The notes beneath the pieces are model-generated. The model was not told where the DNA came from and did not search any database. It saw only the letters and a list, made by a program, of their open reading frames with translations. Source: an uncultured Bacteroidota bacterium (GTDB lineage: Bacteria; Bacteroidota; Bacteroidia; Bacteroidales; UBA12481). Taken from it: 64,000 nt of DNA. Positions 43,258 through 52,407 of this stretch are shown one piece after another. The stretch is from contig CAINOB010000059.1 of assembly GCA_903851365.1 (NCBI GenBank), positions 56,218 through 120,217 of the forward strand, written 5' to 3'. Made by a program: the position numbers and the translations under genes. Within the stretch, counting starts at the first letter, position 1. Every line of letters begins with the position of its first letter.

Positions 43258-44757
43258 ATGAGACCATTGTATCTAATCGCAATCCTATCAATTTTACCTG
43301 GTAGTTTGATGAGCAAAAGCATCATCAGTAAAAAAGACCTGCAGGACAAGATTAAAGGAGGATGGGCCGGCCAGGTTATTGGATGCACTTATGGCGGCCC
43401 CACCGAGTTCAGTCACCCTGGAACCTTGATCCGCGATGAGCAGCCGATTGCCTGGGACAGTACCCGGGTAGCCTGGTATTTTAACAATTCACCCGGATTA
43501 TATGATGATGTATACATGGATCTGACTTTTATGGGTGTCATGGCCAAAGAGGGGATCGATGCTCCCGCCATGAGCCATGCCCGGGCTTTTGCGAATGCAC
43601 CCTATCCCCTTTGGCATGCCAATCAGGCTGCCCGATATAATATTTTGAATGGCCTCATGCCACCGGCGTCAGGACAATGGAAAAATAATCCGCACGCTGA
43701 AGACATTGATTTTGAGATAGAAGCTGACTTTGCAGGACTAATGTCCCCCGGTATGCCGGTTAGTGCAGCTGAAATCTGTGATCGTGTTGGCCATATTATG
43801 AATTACGGAGATGGCTGGTATGGAGGGGTATACATGGCTACCATGTATAGTCTTGCCTTCGTTTCGAATGATATGGAGTTTATCGTGGAGGAAGGATTGA
43901 AAGCCATTCCTGTTGAGTCTCTTTTTTACAAATGCATCAAGGATGTCATCGACGCTTATCATAAGAACCCGCACGATTGGAAGTCCGCCTGGTTTGTTGT
44001 TGAACGCAACTGGGCATCTGATGTTGGTTGCCCTGAAGGGGTTTTTCGGCCTTTCAATATTGATGCAAAAGTAAATTCAGCTTATGTGGCTATCGGACTG
44101 TTATTTGGGAAAGGGGATTTTGCAAAAACGCTTGATATTGCGACACGCTGCGGTCAGGATTCAGATTGTAATCCGGCCAGTGCGGGAGGTATTCTCGGTG
44201 CAATGCTGGGGTATTCGAAAATTCCTGCAGTCTGGACCTGTGCTCTGAAACCGGTCGAGAACAAACCATTCTCGTACACAGATCTCTCTTTAACCAAGGT
44301 ATATGTTACCGGATACAATCAGGCACTGGAAATGATAGGACGTAATGGCGGTAAGGTTGAAGGCGACAAGATTCAGCTGCCTGACCAGCCGGTAAAACCG
44401 GTAAAATATGAAGTTAACTTTCCTGGCCTGGCTCCCGTGGAACGAAAAAACATCAGTATCAGCCTGGAAACTCAATGTGAAATTCCTTTTGAAGGTGTTG
44501 GGTTCATCCTTTCCGGCCAACCGGCCCACACTGATTATGGGAAAAACGAAGGATATGTTTTTCAGCTTGAGATGACTATTGACAGCCTGCCAGCCGAAAA
44601 ATTTTCCATGCCGTCAGGTTATCTCTCCCGCCGGCTCGAGGTGGCCTGGAAATACGATCTTTCTCCGGGACAGCATAAAATCCGGCTCAGGATTTTGAAT
44701 CCTCTGGCCGGTGAATCCATCCGGATAGACAACCTTGTCACTTATCGGAAAATCTGA
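43258..44757 (+). CDS. Exported ADP-ribosylglycohydrolase-fold protein
   Basis: The product has 499 residues and a signal peptide (MRPLYLIAILSILPGSLMS). Residues about 20-345 have the ADP-ribosylglycohydrolase fold: KIKGGWAGQVIGCTYGGP, LYDDVYMDLTFM (metal-binding acids), and CGQDSDCNPASAGGILGAMLGY, the counterpart of the GDTDTNAAIAGA motif. Residues about 360-499 form a beta-rich domain. Export makes a classical ADP-ribose substrate unlikely; a glycoside substrate is possible. It is transcribed divergently from the flippase. Confidence 0.82.
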   Translation: MRPLYLIAILSILPGSLMSKSIISKKDLQDKIKGGWAGQVIGCTYGGPTEFSHPGTLIRDEQPIAWDSTRVAWYFNNSPGLYDDVYMDLTFMGVMAKEGIDAPAMSHARAFANAPYPLWHANQAARYNILNGLMPPASGQWKNNPHAEDIDFEIEADFAGLMSPGMPVSAAEICDRVGHIMNYGDGWYGGVYMATMYSLAFVSNDMEFIVEEGLKAIPVESLFYKCIKDVIDAYHKNPHDWKSAWFVVERNWASDVGCPEGVFRPFNIDAKVNSAYVAIGLLFGKGDFAKTLDIATRCGQDSDCNPASAGGILGAMLGYSKIPAVWTCALKPVENKPFSYTDLSLTKVYVTGYNQALEMIGRNGGKVEGDKIQLPDQPVKPVKYEVNFPGLAPVERKNISISLETQCEIPFEGVGFILSGQPAHTDYGKNEGYVFQLEMTIDSLPAEKFSMPSGYLSRRLEVAWKYDLSPGQHKIRLRILNPLAGESIRIDNLVTYRKI

Positions 44758-44779
44758 CGATCGGTTTTTCATTAATCAC

Positions 44780-44787
44780 TACCTTTG
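44780..44787 (+). promoter_or_regulatory. Bacteroidota -7 promoter element TACCTTTG
   Basis: A perfect TAnnTTTG ending four bases before the ATG at 44792, just past the preceding stop. It predicts a leaderless transcript for the glycosyltransferase and supports that start over the TTG at 44735. Confidence 0.5.
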
Positions 44788-44791
44788 GCAG

Positions 44792-45922
44792 ATGGTTATA
44801 GCTGTCAATTGCAGGTTACTGCTCAAAAACAAACTCGAGGGTATCGGTTGGTTCACCTATCAAACTCTCAAAAGAATAACCATAAACCATCCTGAACACC
44901 AGTTTATTTTCATTTTCGACAGGCCTTACGATCCGTCCTTCCTTTTCTCTGATAATATCACTCCGGTGGTTGCAGGCCCGCCAACACGGCATCCTTTTTT
45001 ATGGTATTACTGGCTGGAATTTGTTATTCCGGGTATTCTAAAGAAATATAAGGCTGATGTTTTCTTCTCTCCTGATGGATTTCTATCCCTGCGGACAAAG
45101 GTTCATTCAATTCCAGTGATCCACGACATCAGCTTTGCTCATCGGCCAAAAGATTTGCCGCTAACCGTACGAGCTTATTACAATTTTTTCTTTCGGAAAT
45201 TTGCCCGAAAGGCTTTCCGGATCTGTACTGTATCGCCTTATTCACAGAATGATATAATCAACACCTATGGCATTGCCCGACCCATTATAAGGGTCGTATA
45301 TAATGGAGTAAATGAAGCATATAAGCCCCTTCCCGAAAAAGAAATTCACAACATCAGGGCAAAATATACAGATAGCAAACCCTACTTTCTTTATGTTGGT
45401 TCGTTGCATCCAAGAAAGAATGTCGGCAACCTGCTTGAGGCATACCAGCAGTTTATTTTAAAAACCGGCAGTGATATCCGGATGGTCATTGTTGGGGAAA
45501 AGATGTGGAAAGGAGGCAGGTCTGATAACTCAACGAATCGTATTATTTACACCGGGCGGTTGGAGCCTGATGAGCTTCATAAGGTGATGGGTGCCGCGCT
45601 TGCCCTGACTTTTGTCCCCTGGTATGAAGGCTTTGGAATTCCCGTAATAGAAGCTATGGCAGCAGGAATCCCGGTACTCACTTCAAATGTTACCTCCTTG
45701 CCCGAAGTTGGTGGTAAAGCTGCCCTATATGCCAATCCCGGGTCGGTCGGAGAAATCGCTGCCGGAATGGAACGTCTGGCTAAAGATTCCGATCTGCGTA
45801 ATAAACTGATCAACGCCGGAATAGAGCGGAGCGCACTTTTCAGTTGGGATCGAACGGCAAAGAAGGTTTGGCTATCGATTGATACCGTTCTAAAGGCAAT
45901 ACAGGTTTACCCGGATAAATAA
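44792..45922 (+). CDS. GT4-family glycosyltransferase
   Basis: From the ATG at 44792 (MVIAVNCRLL) the product has 376 residues. An upstream in-frame TTG at 44735 would overlap the previous gene and the promoter. The GT4 domain includes FLYVGSLHPRKNVGNLLEA (donor-site start), and PWYEGFGIPVIEAMAAGIPVLTSN (EX7E motif with Glu residues) near residue 295. It adds a sugar in the cytoplasm to a growing glycan. It ends tail-to-tail with the YncE-like gene; nothing notable lies between. Confidence 0.9.
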   Translation: MVIAVNCRLLLKNKLEGIGWFTYQTLKRITINHPEHQFIFIFDRPYDPSFLFSDNITPVVAGPPTRHPFLWYYWLEFVIPGILKKYKADVFFSPDGFLSLRTKVHSIPVIHDISFAHRPKDLPLTVRAYYNFFFRKFARKAFRICTVSPYSQNDIINTYGIARPIIRVVYNGVNEAYKPLPEKEIHNIRAKYTDSKPYFLYVGSLHPRKNVGNLLEAYQQFILKTGSDIRMVIVGEKMWKGGRSDNSTNRIIYTGRLEPDELHKVMGAALALTFVPWYEGFGIPVIEAMAAGIPVLTSNVTSLPEVGGKAALYANPGSVGEIAAGMERLAKDSDLRNKLINAGIERSALFSWDRTAKKVWLSIDTVLKAIQVYPDK

Positions 45923-45951
45923 GGTAGCCAGGTTAAAAGCACTTTCGGTAT

Positions 45952-48582
45952 TCAATCACCCTCAGCATTCGAATACCTGGCAGGATAAGCTACTTCTCCC
46001 ATCGTGGCAAACCAGATAATATGATTGAATAACTCATCATTCCCTGTATCAATTCCATCGAACTGCGGATCCAGGCTTAATCTGGCATAATGCAGGGATT
46101 TTCCTGTCAGGGCAGTCAGTGGTTTGTTCATTTCGTCAAGGGGTGTTGTATTTTCAACCGAATGAAAAGGTGTAAAATCGGCAACTGCCTGAAAACAATC
46201 CGTCATTGGAAGTGCAATGGCATCCTGAATATTCATGGGATGCAATCCAAGGATCTGTTCAATGGTTCGAACCATAGACGGTTGATTGTAAGGCGAATGA
46301 ACAGTGTTGGTCAACTTGGAATAGGGACTTATTACCATGGCAACTGTCCGATAGGCTGAAACATGATCCCATCCGTCCTGCGAGTCGTCCTCCACTACAA
46401 AAACTACTGTATTTTTCCAGAACTTGCTGTGCGATAAAGCTTCGATAATCCGGCCAAGAGCAAGGTCATTGTCGGCAACCATGGCCCGGGGAGTCGGAAA
46501 ACCGGGACTTGTGCCTGCGGTATGATCATTAGGCAAAGCCATGACCATTAATTGGGGCAATGAATCCCCAGGCAATGCTTCGTATTTTGCCAATTCGTCA
46601 ATAAAGGTCTTGGCCCGCAAAACGTCAGGTATTTTATGCCCATCGTAACCGGGATATCCTGGCGACAGGAGCTTTTGTACAGTGCTTAAAGTTGTTTCAT
46701 TTCTAAATTCAAAAGGTTGCCCGGCCAGGAATCCGGTATAAATATCACTCCATTTTAAGTTGTTGTTAAAGGATGGAGTTGCTGCTTCGCCATAGATTCT
46801 CACACTCTTGCCATGGTCGCGTGCATTGTCCCAGATAAAGCCAGTTGAAGGGTAGACAAGGGCATCAGCCAGGGTATGAGGATAGCTGCGGAACCATGCT
46901 CTCACATTTTTCTCAACATAATCGGTTACAATTGATGCATCAACCCAGCTATGCCCTTCGGCAGAGCATTTACCTGACACAAAAAAATTGTCCATTAACT
47001 GATATTGATCAACCAACCGGTGGATATTGGGTGTCACTTTTTCCCCGAAAACGCACAGGGAGCTTTTACCATTTCCTTTTGCCACATCACCCAAAACCTG
47101 ATCGTAGGTCCGGTTTTCCTTTATTATATATAGGACATGCTTAAAAACTGATGGTTCCCCGATACGGTCAGGTACTGGTTTGGGCATCACACCCTTACGT
47201 GCCGGTAATCTTGTTGATTTAAGGCGTTCAATCTGGTTGCCCGCGATCACCGTTTTTGTATAACCCGACAATTGCTTTTTTCCAGGAACCGGGATAACGG
47301 ATACTGATGCCAGCATGTGATGAGAATTAAATACCGGCTCATGATTGCTGCTATATCCGAAAGGCCTGTTCGCGCCAAATGATTCAAGATTAGTCACATA
47401 CAAAATATTAGTCTTTGATGAAAGGCATATTGACGAGGGAAAAGCAGCCGTGGGAATGAATCCCTGAATGGAACTGGCTTTACCGGAACCCTTTGCACAT
47501 GCTTTTTCGCCCAGTCTAATTATTGCCAGCGCGTTATCCATGCCGTTAGCAACAAATAAAGTTCTGCCATCCGGAGTAATCATCAGACTATTAGGCGTAT
47601 CCCCTGAAAAAGGATTCCTTGCTTTATCCAAAGTGAGGGATATGGTTTCAGAGATTTCATCCGTTCCGGTATTAATCACACTCACCCTGTCGCTGTTCGA
47701 ATTCGTCAGGTAAGCAAAGTTTTCATCCGGACTTGTCACAATTTTATTCGGATGAAGACTAACAGGCAATTCTTTGATCAGGGTTCCGGAAACTATATCG
47801 TAAATGCTCACGCTGCCTTCGCGGGTGGCTGAATTGGCCGGATCTACCCTGGCCAAACCCCATGGAACTCCAGCAACATTTGAGTCTGCAGCATCAGGTA
47901 CGCCTCCAGCCCAATTGGTGACATAGAGCTTGTTATGAGCACAAGCAATTCCATAGGGTGCTATACCGGTCTTGCTGATCCACACCGTGTCGCCAGTCCA
48001 CAAATCCTGTTTAAGGAGTTGATTATTCCCGTTGAGTACGACGTATAAGTAATCTCGCTGCCCCTGGTGCAGTACCAACAGCTCATTAGGAAGAGCAAGG
48101 GAGGCGGGGCTTACCGGTTTGTATTTAAATACCTTGGCAACAGTTGCTTTTAATCCATCCCATTTCAGGACGACAACAAACGAAACTGAGGAAGTCTTGG
48201 ATGCGCTAAAAAGCACATAATCAACATTATTCTTTTTATACCAGCAGATGCCGGAATAGGTTGACATGGCACTGGTAAGTCCCGGAATACTGTCAAGACG
48301 AAGGCTGTATTGAACTTTATTGTTCGCAGTATTGATAAGGGCAATGCTGTATCGTTCTTCAACAGCCAGCCACTGATTGTCAGCCGAAAGTGAACAATCC
48401 ATGGCATGATATTCCCTGGTTGAATCGCCCAGGATAATAAGGCTGCCAGCTGGCTTTATCAACCTGTCATAGGGTAATTTATTCCAGTCGGTGGATATCG
48501 CAATCTGACTGCCAGACTGGGCCTGAAGCTGCAATGACAAGACAATAGCGAGCAGACCTGAAACGAAGAGACGGAAATTCAC
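45952..48582 (-). CDS. Exported YncE-like beta-propeller with phosphoesterase domain
   Basis: The product has 876 residues and a signal peptide (LLAIVLSLQLQAQ). Residues about 40-430 are a YVTN/YncE-like propeller (ITPDGRTLFVANGMDNALAI). Residues about 475-830 match the alkaline-phosphatase-like phosphoesterase family of phospholipase C type: LYIIKENRTYDQVLGD, CSAEGHSW, VVEDDSQDGWDHVSAYR, and the SPYSK..HSPYNQPSMVRTIEQ segment. The start is GTG, three bases after the rubrerythrin stop; no ATG is available. Substrate unknown. Confidence 0.85.
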   Translation of the reverse strand: MNFRLFVSGLLAIVLSLQLQAQSGSQIAISTDWNKLPYDRLIKPAGSLIILGDSTREYHAMDCSLSADNQWLAVEERYSIALINTANNKVQYSLRLDSIPGLTSAMSTYSGICWYKKNNVDYVLFSASKTSSVSFVVVLKWDGLKATVAKVFKYKPVSPASLALPNELLVLHQGQRDYLYVVLNGNNQLLKQDLWTGDTVWISKTGIAPYGIACAHNKLYVTNWAGGVPDAADSNVAGVPWGLARVDPANSATREGSVSIYDIVSGTLIKELPVSLHPNKIVTSPDENFAYLTNSNSDRVSVINTGTDEISETISLTLDKARNPFSGDTPNSLMITPDGRTLFVANGMDNALAIIRLGEKACAKGSGKASSIQGFIPTAAFPSSICLSSKTNILYVTNLESFGANRPFGYSSNHEPVFNSHHMLASVSVIPVPGKKQLSGYTKTVIAGNQIERLKSTRLPARKGVMPKPVPDRIGEPSVFKHVLYIIKENRTYDQVLGDVAKGNGKSSLCVFGEKVTPNIHRLVDQYQLMDNFFVSGKCSAEGHSWVDASIVTDYVEKNVRAWFRSYPHTLADALVYPSTGFIWDNARDHGKSVRIYGEAATPSFNNNLKWSDIYTGFLAGQPFEFRNETTLSTVQKLLSPGYPGYDGHKIPDVLRAKTFIDELAKYEALPGDSLPQLMVMALPNDHTAGTSPGFPTPRAMVADNDLALGRIIEALSHSKFWKNTVVFVVEDDSQDGWDHVSAYRTVAMVISPYSKLTNTVHSPYNQPSMVRTIEQILGLHPMNIQDAIALPMTDCFQAVADFTPFHSVENTTPLDEMNKPLTALTGKSLHYARLSLDPQFDGIDTGNDELFNHIIWFATMGEVAYPARYSNAEGD

Positions 48583-48585
48583 AGA

Positions 48586-49164
48586 TTAATAGTTTTCTTC
48601 CCTGACCTGCATATAGGCTTTTGGATGCAGACAAGCCGGACAATTTTCCAATGCTTTCACGGATTCATATACATATCCGCAATTCAGGCATTTCCACCAA
48701 ACTTTTCCATCCTTAACAAAAACTTTGTCTTCCGATAAATTTTGCAGCAATTTCAGATATCTGCGTTCATGCTCTGCTTCAACCTTTGAAATCATTTTAA
48801 AAGCAACGGCAATTTCCGGAAATCCTTCTTCTTTGGCCACCTCTGAGAAATGAGGATATATTTCAGCCCACTCTTCATGTTCACCTTCAGCGGCAGCTTT
48901 CAGGTTTTCCATCGTTGTTCCAATGATTCCTGCCGGATAAGTGGCAGTAATTTCGGTCATACCGCCTTCGAGAAATTTAAAGAAACGTTTGGCATGCTCC
49001 TTCTCCTGGTTCGATGTTTCCATAAAGATGGCAGCGATCTGCTCAAAACCTTCTTTTTTAGCAACGCTGGCGAAAAACTCATATCTATTCCTTGCCTGCG
49101 ATTCTCCTGCAAATGATTTGAGGAGGTTTTGTTCTGTTTGGGTACCTTTTAAAGAGTTTGTCAT
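48586..49164 (-). CDS. rbr: Rubrerythrin
   Basis: The product has 192 residues. An N-terminal four-helix diiron domain has the ESQARNRYEF, ETSNQEKEHAKRF and late EAEHERRY Glu/His ligands. A C-terminal rubredoxin domain has CLNCGY and CPACLHP. It reduces hydrogen peroxide in the cytoplasm. It is unexpectedly followed, after three bases, by the exported YncE/phosphoesterase gene. Confidence 0.95.
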   Translation of the reverse strand: MTNSLKGTQTEQNLLKSFAGESQARNRYEFFASVAKKEGFEQIAAIFMETSNQEKEHAKRFFKFLEGGMTEITATYPAGIIGTTMENLKAAAEGEHEEWAEIYPHFSEVAKEEGFPEIAVAFKMISKVEAEHERRYLKLLQNLSEDKVFVKDGKVWWKCLNCGYVYESVKALENCPACLHPKAYMQVREENY

Positions 49165-49262
49165 GGTTTTAATTTTGGTCTAAATTTCTATAAAATCAAT
49201 TTAATCTGATCACTTCCAAAGGAGAATTTGTTACCAATATAATGTTTCTGAACGAAACGCTA

Positions 49263-49296
49263 TATCTTTATCACCCTATCACCTTTACACCTTACC
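49263..49296 (+). repeat. ATCACCnT octad array before the dehydratase start
   Basis: TATCTTTA (49263-49270), a near match to the -7 consensus, leads into ATCACCCT, ATCACCTT, TACACCTT, ACC, ending three bases before the ATG at 49300. It may influence initiation. Confidence 0.4.
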
Positions 49297-49299
49297 ATT

Positions 49300-50526
49300 A
49301 TGATTTTCGATATCAGTGCTTTCATATCCAAGAACATTACCCACCGTGAGCAAAGCCTCTTTGCACCTGATCTGCTTAAGAATCATGAAACCATGGTTCG
49401 TGAAATAAAAGGCAAGTCGGCCCTGGTGATTGGCGGAGCCGGAACCATCGGTTCATCTTATATCAAAGCATTATTACGTTACGAACCCGCTAAGCTGATC
49501 GTAGTTGACATCAGCGAAAACGGGCTTACTGAGCTGACGCGCGATTTGCGGAGTAGTTTCGGTGTGAAGGTACCGGATGTTTATAAGACCTATCCCGTAA
49601 ATTTCGGAGATCAGGTATTTGAACTTATTCTTCGAAATGAAGGGCCTTTTGAGATAGTTGCGAATTTTGCCGCACATAAGCATGTACGTTCTGAAAAAGA
49701 TGAATACTCTATCACCGCGCTTTTGGAGAATAACGTTATCAAGGCTGAAAAACTACTTAACCTCCTCACCTCCTCACCTCCTCACCATTTTTTCTGTGTC
49801 AGTACCGACAAGGCTGCAAATCCGGTTAATATCATGGGCGCCAGCAAGAAAATCATGGAAGAAGTGATTATGGCCTATTCACGCAGTTTCCCTATCACCA
49901 CAGCCCGCTTTGCCAATGTTGCTTTCTCGCAGGGCAGTCTGCCGGATGGGTTTCTGTTCCGGATGATGAAACAACAACCTTTATCGGCGCCATCCGATGT
50001 AAAACGTTTTTTTGTATCACCCGGAGAATCTGGTGAGATCTGTTTGATGGCCTGCATTCTGGGACAATCCGGTGAGATTTTCTTCCCCAAGCTGGCTGAA
50101 GAAAGCATGATGACTTTTTCTGATATCGCTGTCGCATTTCTGCAAGATCAGGGGTTCGAACCGGTGGTTTGCGCCTCAGAAGAAGAAGCACGTGCTTTTA
50201 ATAAAAACCGCGATATGGGACCTGTCACCAGTCACCTCACACCCTATCCAGTTTACTTCTTTAAATCAGATACCAGCGGAGAGAAATCGTATGAAGAATT
50301 CAGTACCGAAGGTGAAGATGTTGATTTGAATATGTACGAATCGCTTGGTGTTATAAAAAATGCTCCTCGACGCACCATACAGGAAATCAGGCAATTAATA
50401 AGTCTACTTGAACAAACCTTAAGTAAACCAGGCATTTCCAAACCTGAAATTGTAAAAGTCCTTTCGAGACTTATTCCAAACTTTGAACATATCGAAACCG
50501 GAAAAGGCCTCGATCAGAAGATGTAG
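49300..50526 (+). CDS. Nucleotide-sugar 4,6-dehydratase/epimerase of the CapD/FlaA1 type
   Basis: The product has 408 residues. The SDR Rossmann motif is VIGGAGTIGSSY (near residue 45). STDKAANPVNIMGASKK (near residue 165) is the FlaA1/PglF-type active-site region, where Met replaces the usual catalytic Tyr of SDRs. It probably converts a UDP-N-acetylhexosamine to a 4-keto-6-deoxy sugar for surface glycan. No membrane segment is present. Two short stretches, LLTSSPPHH and GPVTSHLTPYP, are encoded by repeat-like DNA. WecA-like transferase follows after 146 bases. Confidence 0.8.
   Translation: MIFDISAFISKNITHREQSLFAPDLLKNHETMVREIKGKSALVIGGAGTIGSSYIKALLRYEPAKLIVVDISENGLTELTRDLRSSFGVKVPDVYKTYPVNFGDQVFELILRNEGPFEIVANFAAHKHVRSEKDEYSITALLENNVIKAEKLLNLLTSSPPHHFFCVSTDKAANPVNIMGASKKIMEEVIMAYSRSFPITTARFANVAFSQGSLPDGFLFRMMKQQPLSAPSDVKRFFVSPGESGEICLMACILGQSGEIFFPKLAEESMMTFSDIAVAFLQDQGFEPVVCASEEEARAFNKNRDMGPVTSHLTPYPVYFFKSDTSGEKSYEEFSTEGEDVDLNMYESLGVIKNAPRRTIQEIRQLISLLEQTLSKPGISKPEIVKVLSRLIPNFEHIETGKGLDQKM
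49756..49790 (+). repeat. CCTCCTCA octads inside the dehydratase gene
   Basis: Three direct CCTCCTCA copies plus a partial one sit within the coding sequence and encode LLTSSPPHH. Three units (24 bases) keep the reading frame. Confidence 0.55.
50224..50246 (-). repeat. GTGACnn-type heptads inside the dehydratase gene
   Basis: GTCACCA, GTCACCT, CACACCC read on the coding strand, that is the reverse complement of the GTGACnn family. It encodes VTSHLTP and is in frame. Confidence 0.45.
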
Positions 50527-50672
50527 TTTAGCTGTTCACCTGAAAAAAGTCACAGGATAGACTCATAAGTTAGTAAGATACTCAATCTGCTTTTTTTTCG
50601 CAGAATTGCACAGTAACTTCAAAACATTATTGAATTAATCTTGTTAATAAAAACAGGATTTAACCTAACCTG

Positions 50673-51776
50673 ATGTCTTTTCCAGAAGAATACTACCCAA
50701 TGGGTTTTAGCTTGCTTGCAGGATTTATTGTTTCCTTCATTACCATACCGCCTATTGTAAGGGTATCCCAGGCCAAGAAACTAGTTGCGGTTCCAAACGG
50801 CCGTACCAGCCACAAAGGTGAAGTCCCCGCTCTTGGGGGTGTGGCCATTTTTTCTGCTACCATGCTGGGCTCATGTCTTTTTATGGATCAGGACTCCCTG
50901 GGAGATTTCCGATACATTTTCTCGGCGGTACTGATCATCTTCTTTATAGGGTTAAAGGACGACTTGGTTAGCCTGAGTTGGAAACGTAAAATTACTGCTG
51001 AAGCCATAGCTGCTCTCCTGGTTATTATTCTGGCCGATGTTCGGATAACCACTTTTCATGGCATGTTGGGTATCGGAGAACTGGCACCATGGGTTGGTAT
51101 TGTATTCAGTGTCTTTGTGTTTTTATTCCTGATAAATGCTTTTAATCTTCTTGATGGCATAGACGGACTTGCCAGCGGTATGGGGATTTTTATCTCTCTG
51201 GTTTTTGGTGTATGGCTCATTCAGCTCGGATCATTTAACTATGCGATTATGGCATTTGCTTTGGCAGGTGGACTGATAGCTTTTTACGGATTCAATGTCT
51301 TCGGGAAAAAAAACAAATTATTCATGGGTGATTCCGGCTCTTTATTGATCGGCCTGCTTTTCTCGGTGATGTCTATTAAAATTCTCTGCTGCGAGTTAGC
51401 TCCTGCTAACCCGCATTATATGAGAGCCTTTCCAACTGTGGTGATGAGCGTAATGATACTGCCGATGATGGATACACTTAGGGTATTTGCTTTACGAATT
51501 TTTCGAGGGCAATCACCTTTCCATGCCGACAGGACCCATCTGCATCACGTTTTTTTAAAAATAGGATTTACTCATTTACAGGCTTCGCTCACGATTATCG
51601 CAATGAACGCCTCTCTGTTCTTTATCAGCTATTCTCTGAGAGATATGAATGCCTTCCTGCTTGCCTCAATCTTGTTCCCTTCGGCTCTTGTATTAAGCCT
51701 CATTCCTTGCTATATTGCACAATGCATGAAAGTGGAAAAAAAGGCACCTCACCTGAAGCCCGCTCTCGGGGATTAA
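50673..51776 (+). CDS. WecA/TagO-type polyprenyl-phosphate GlcNAc-1-phosphate transferase
   Basis: The product has 367 residues and about ten membrane helices. The family motifs are [40 protein letters not shown] and HADRTHLHH, giving the Mg-binding Asp residues and the carbohydrate-recognition HxH region. It starts lipid-linked glycan assembly by moving a sugar phosphate to undecaprenyl phosphate. With the CapD-like dehydratase it forms a surface-glycan initiation pair. It overlaps the RNase HII gene. Confidence 0.9.
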   Translation: MSFPEEYYPMGFSLLAGFIVSFITIPPIVRVSQAKKLVAVPNGRTSHKGEVPALGGVAIFSATMLGSCLFMDQDSLGDFRYIFSAVLIIFFIGLKDDLVSLSWKRKITAEAIAALLVIILADVRITTFHGMLGIGELAPWVGIVFSVFVFLFLINAFNLLDGIDGLASGMGIFISLVFGVWLIQLGSFNYAIMAFALAGGLIAFYGFNVFGKKNKLFMGDSGSLLIGLLFSVMSIKILCCELAPANPHYMRAFPTVVMSVMILPMMDTLRVFALRIFRGQSPFHADRTHLHHVFLKIGFTHLQASLTIIAMNASLFFISYSLRDMNAFLLASILFPSALVLSLIPCYIAQCMKVEKKAPHLKPALGD

Positions 51777-52387
51777 TCAATCCTATTAACCTATTACCCT
51801 TTAAAGAACCTTACCGTATTGAAGCCGGCTGCGATGAAGCTGGCCGCGGTTGTTTGGCAGGACCTGTATTTGCAGCCGCGGTTATTTTGCCCGAAGGGTT
51901 TTATCACCCACAATTAAACGATTCGAAACAGCTGAGCCTGCGTCAGCGCGAAATTCTGCGACCGGTGATCGAGAAATCCGCCCTCGCCTGGGCAGTGGCA
52001 AGCGTTGACCCGGAAGAAATCGATGAAATAAATATTCTGAATGCCAGTTTCCTGGCCATGCACCGTGCCCTTTCAGCACTGAAATTCTATCCTGAATTCC
52101 TTCTGATTGATGGACCCCGGTTTAATCCTTATCCTGGAATTGCCCATAGTTGCGAAGTTCGGGGTGACGGAAGGTTTATGAGTATTGCAGCAGCATCTGT
52201 ATTGGCAAAAACACACCGTGATGATTATATGCTGAAAATCCATCTGGATTACCCTGTATACCGCTGGGATCACAATAAGGGTTATCCGACACGTGAACAT
52301 CGTGAAGCCATAAGGGTAGCCGGACCTTGCCTTTATCACCGTAAAAGTTTTCGCCTTCTCGATGACCAGCTCTCCCTTTTTGATTAA
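51722..52387 (+). CDS. rnhB: Ribonuclease HII
   Basis: From the ATG at 51722 the product has 221 residues. The active-site motif [12 protein letters not shown] (Asp and Glu) and the later FLLIDGPRF and KTHRDDYM acids are all present. It removes RNA from RNA-DNA hybrids. The first 23 or so residues lie in the overlap with the previous gene or in a CCTATTAA/CCTATTAC octad stretch and are not conserved family sequence, so the true start may be different; no other ATG is available before the conserved part. Confidence 0.9.
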   Translation: MHESGKKGTSPEARSRGLINPINLLPFKEPYRIEAGCDEAGRGCLAGPVFAAAVILPEGFYHPQLNDSKQLSLRQREILRPVIEKSALAWAVASVDPEEIDEINILNASFLAMHRALSALKFYPEFLLIDGPRFNPYPGIAHSCEVRGDGRFMSIAAASVLAKTHRDDYMLKIHLDYPVYRWDHNKGYPTREHREAIRVAGPCLYHRKSFRLLDDQLSLFD

Positions 52388-52407
52388 AAAGTTAAAAAAT
52401 TAATATC

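Noticed and set aside
43140..43260. An ATG start for the flippase gene further upstream
   Set aside because: No ATG exists in frame between the promoter element and the TTG at 43140, which has a GGAG at correct distance.
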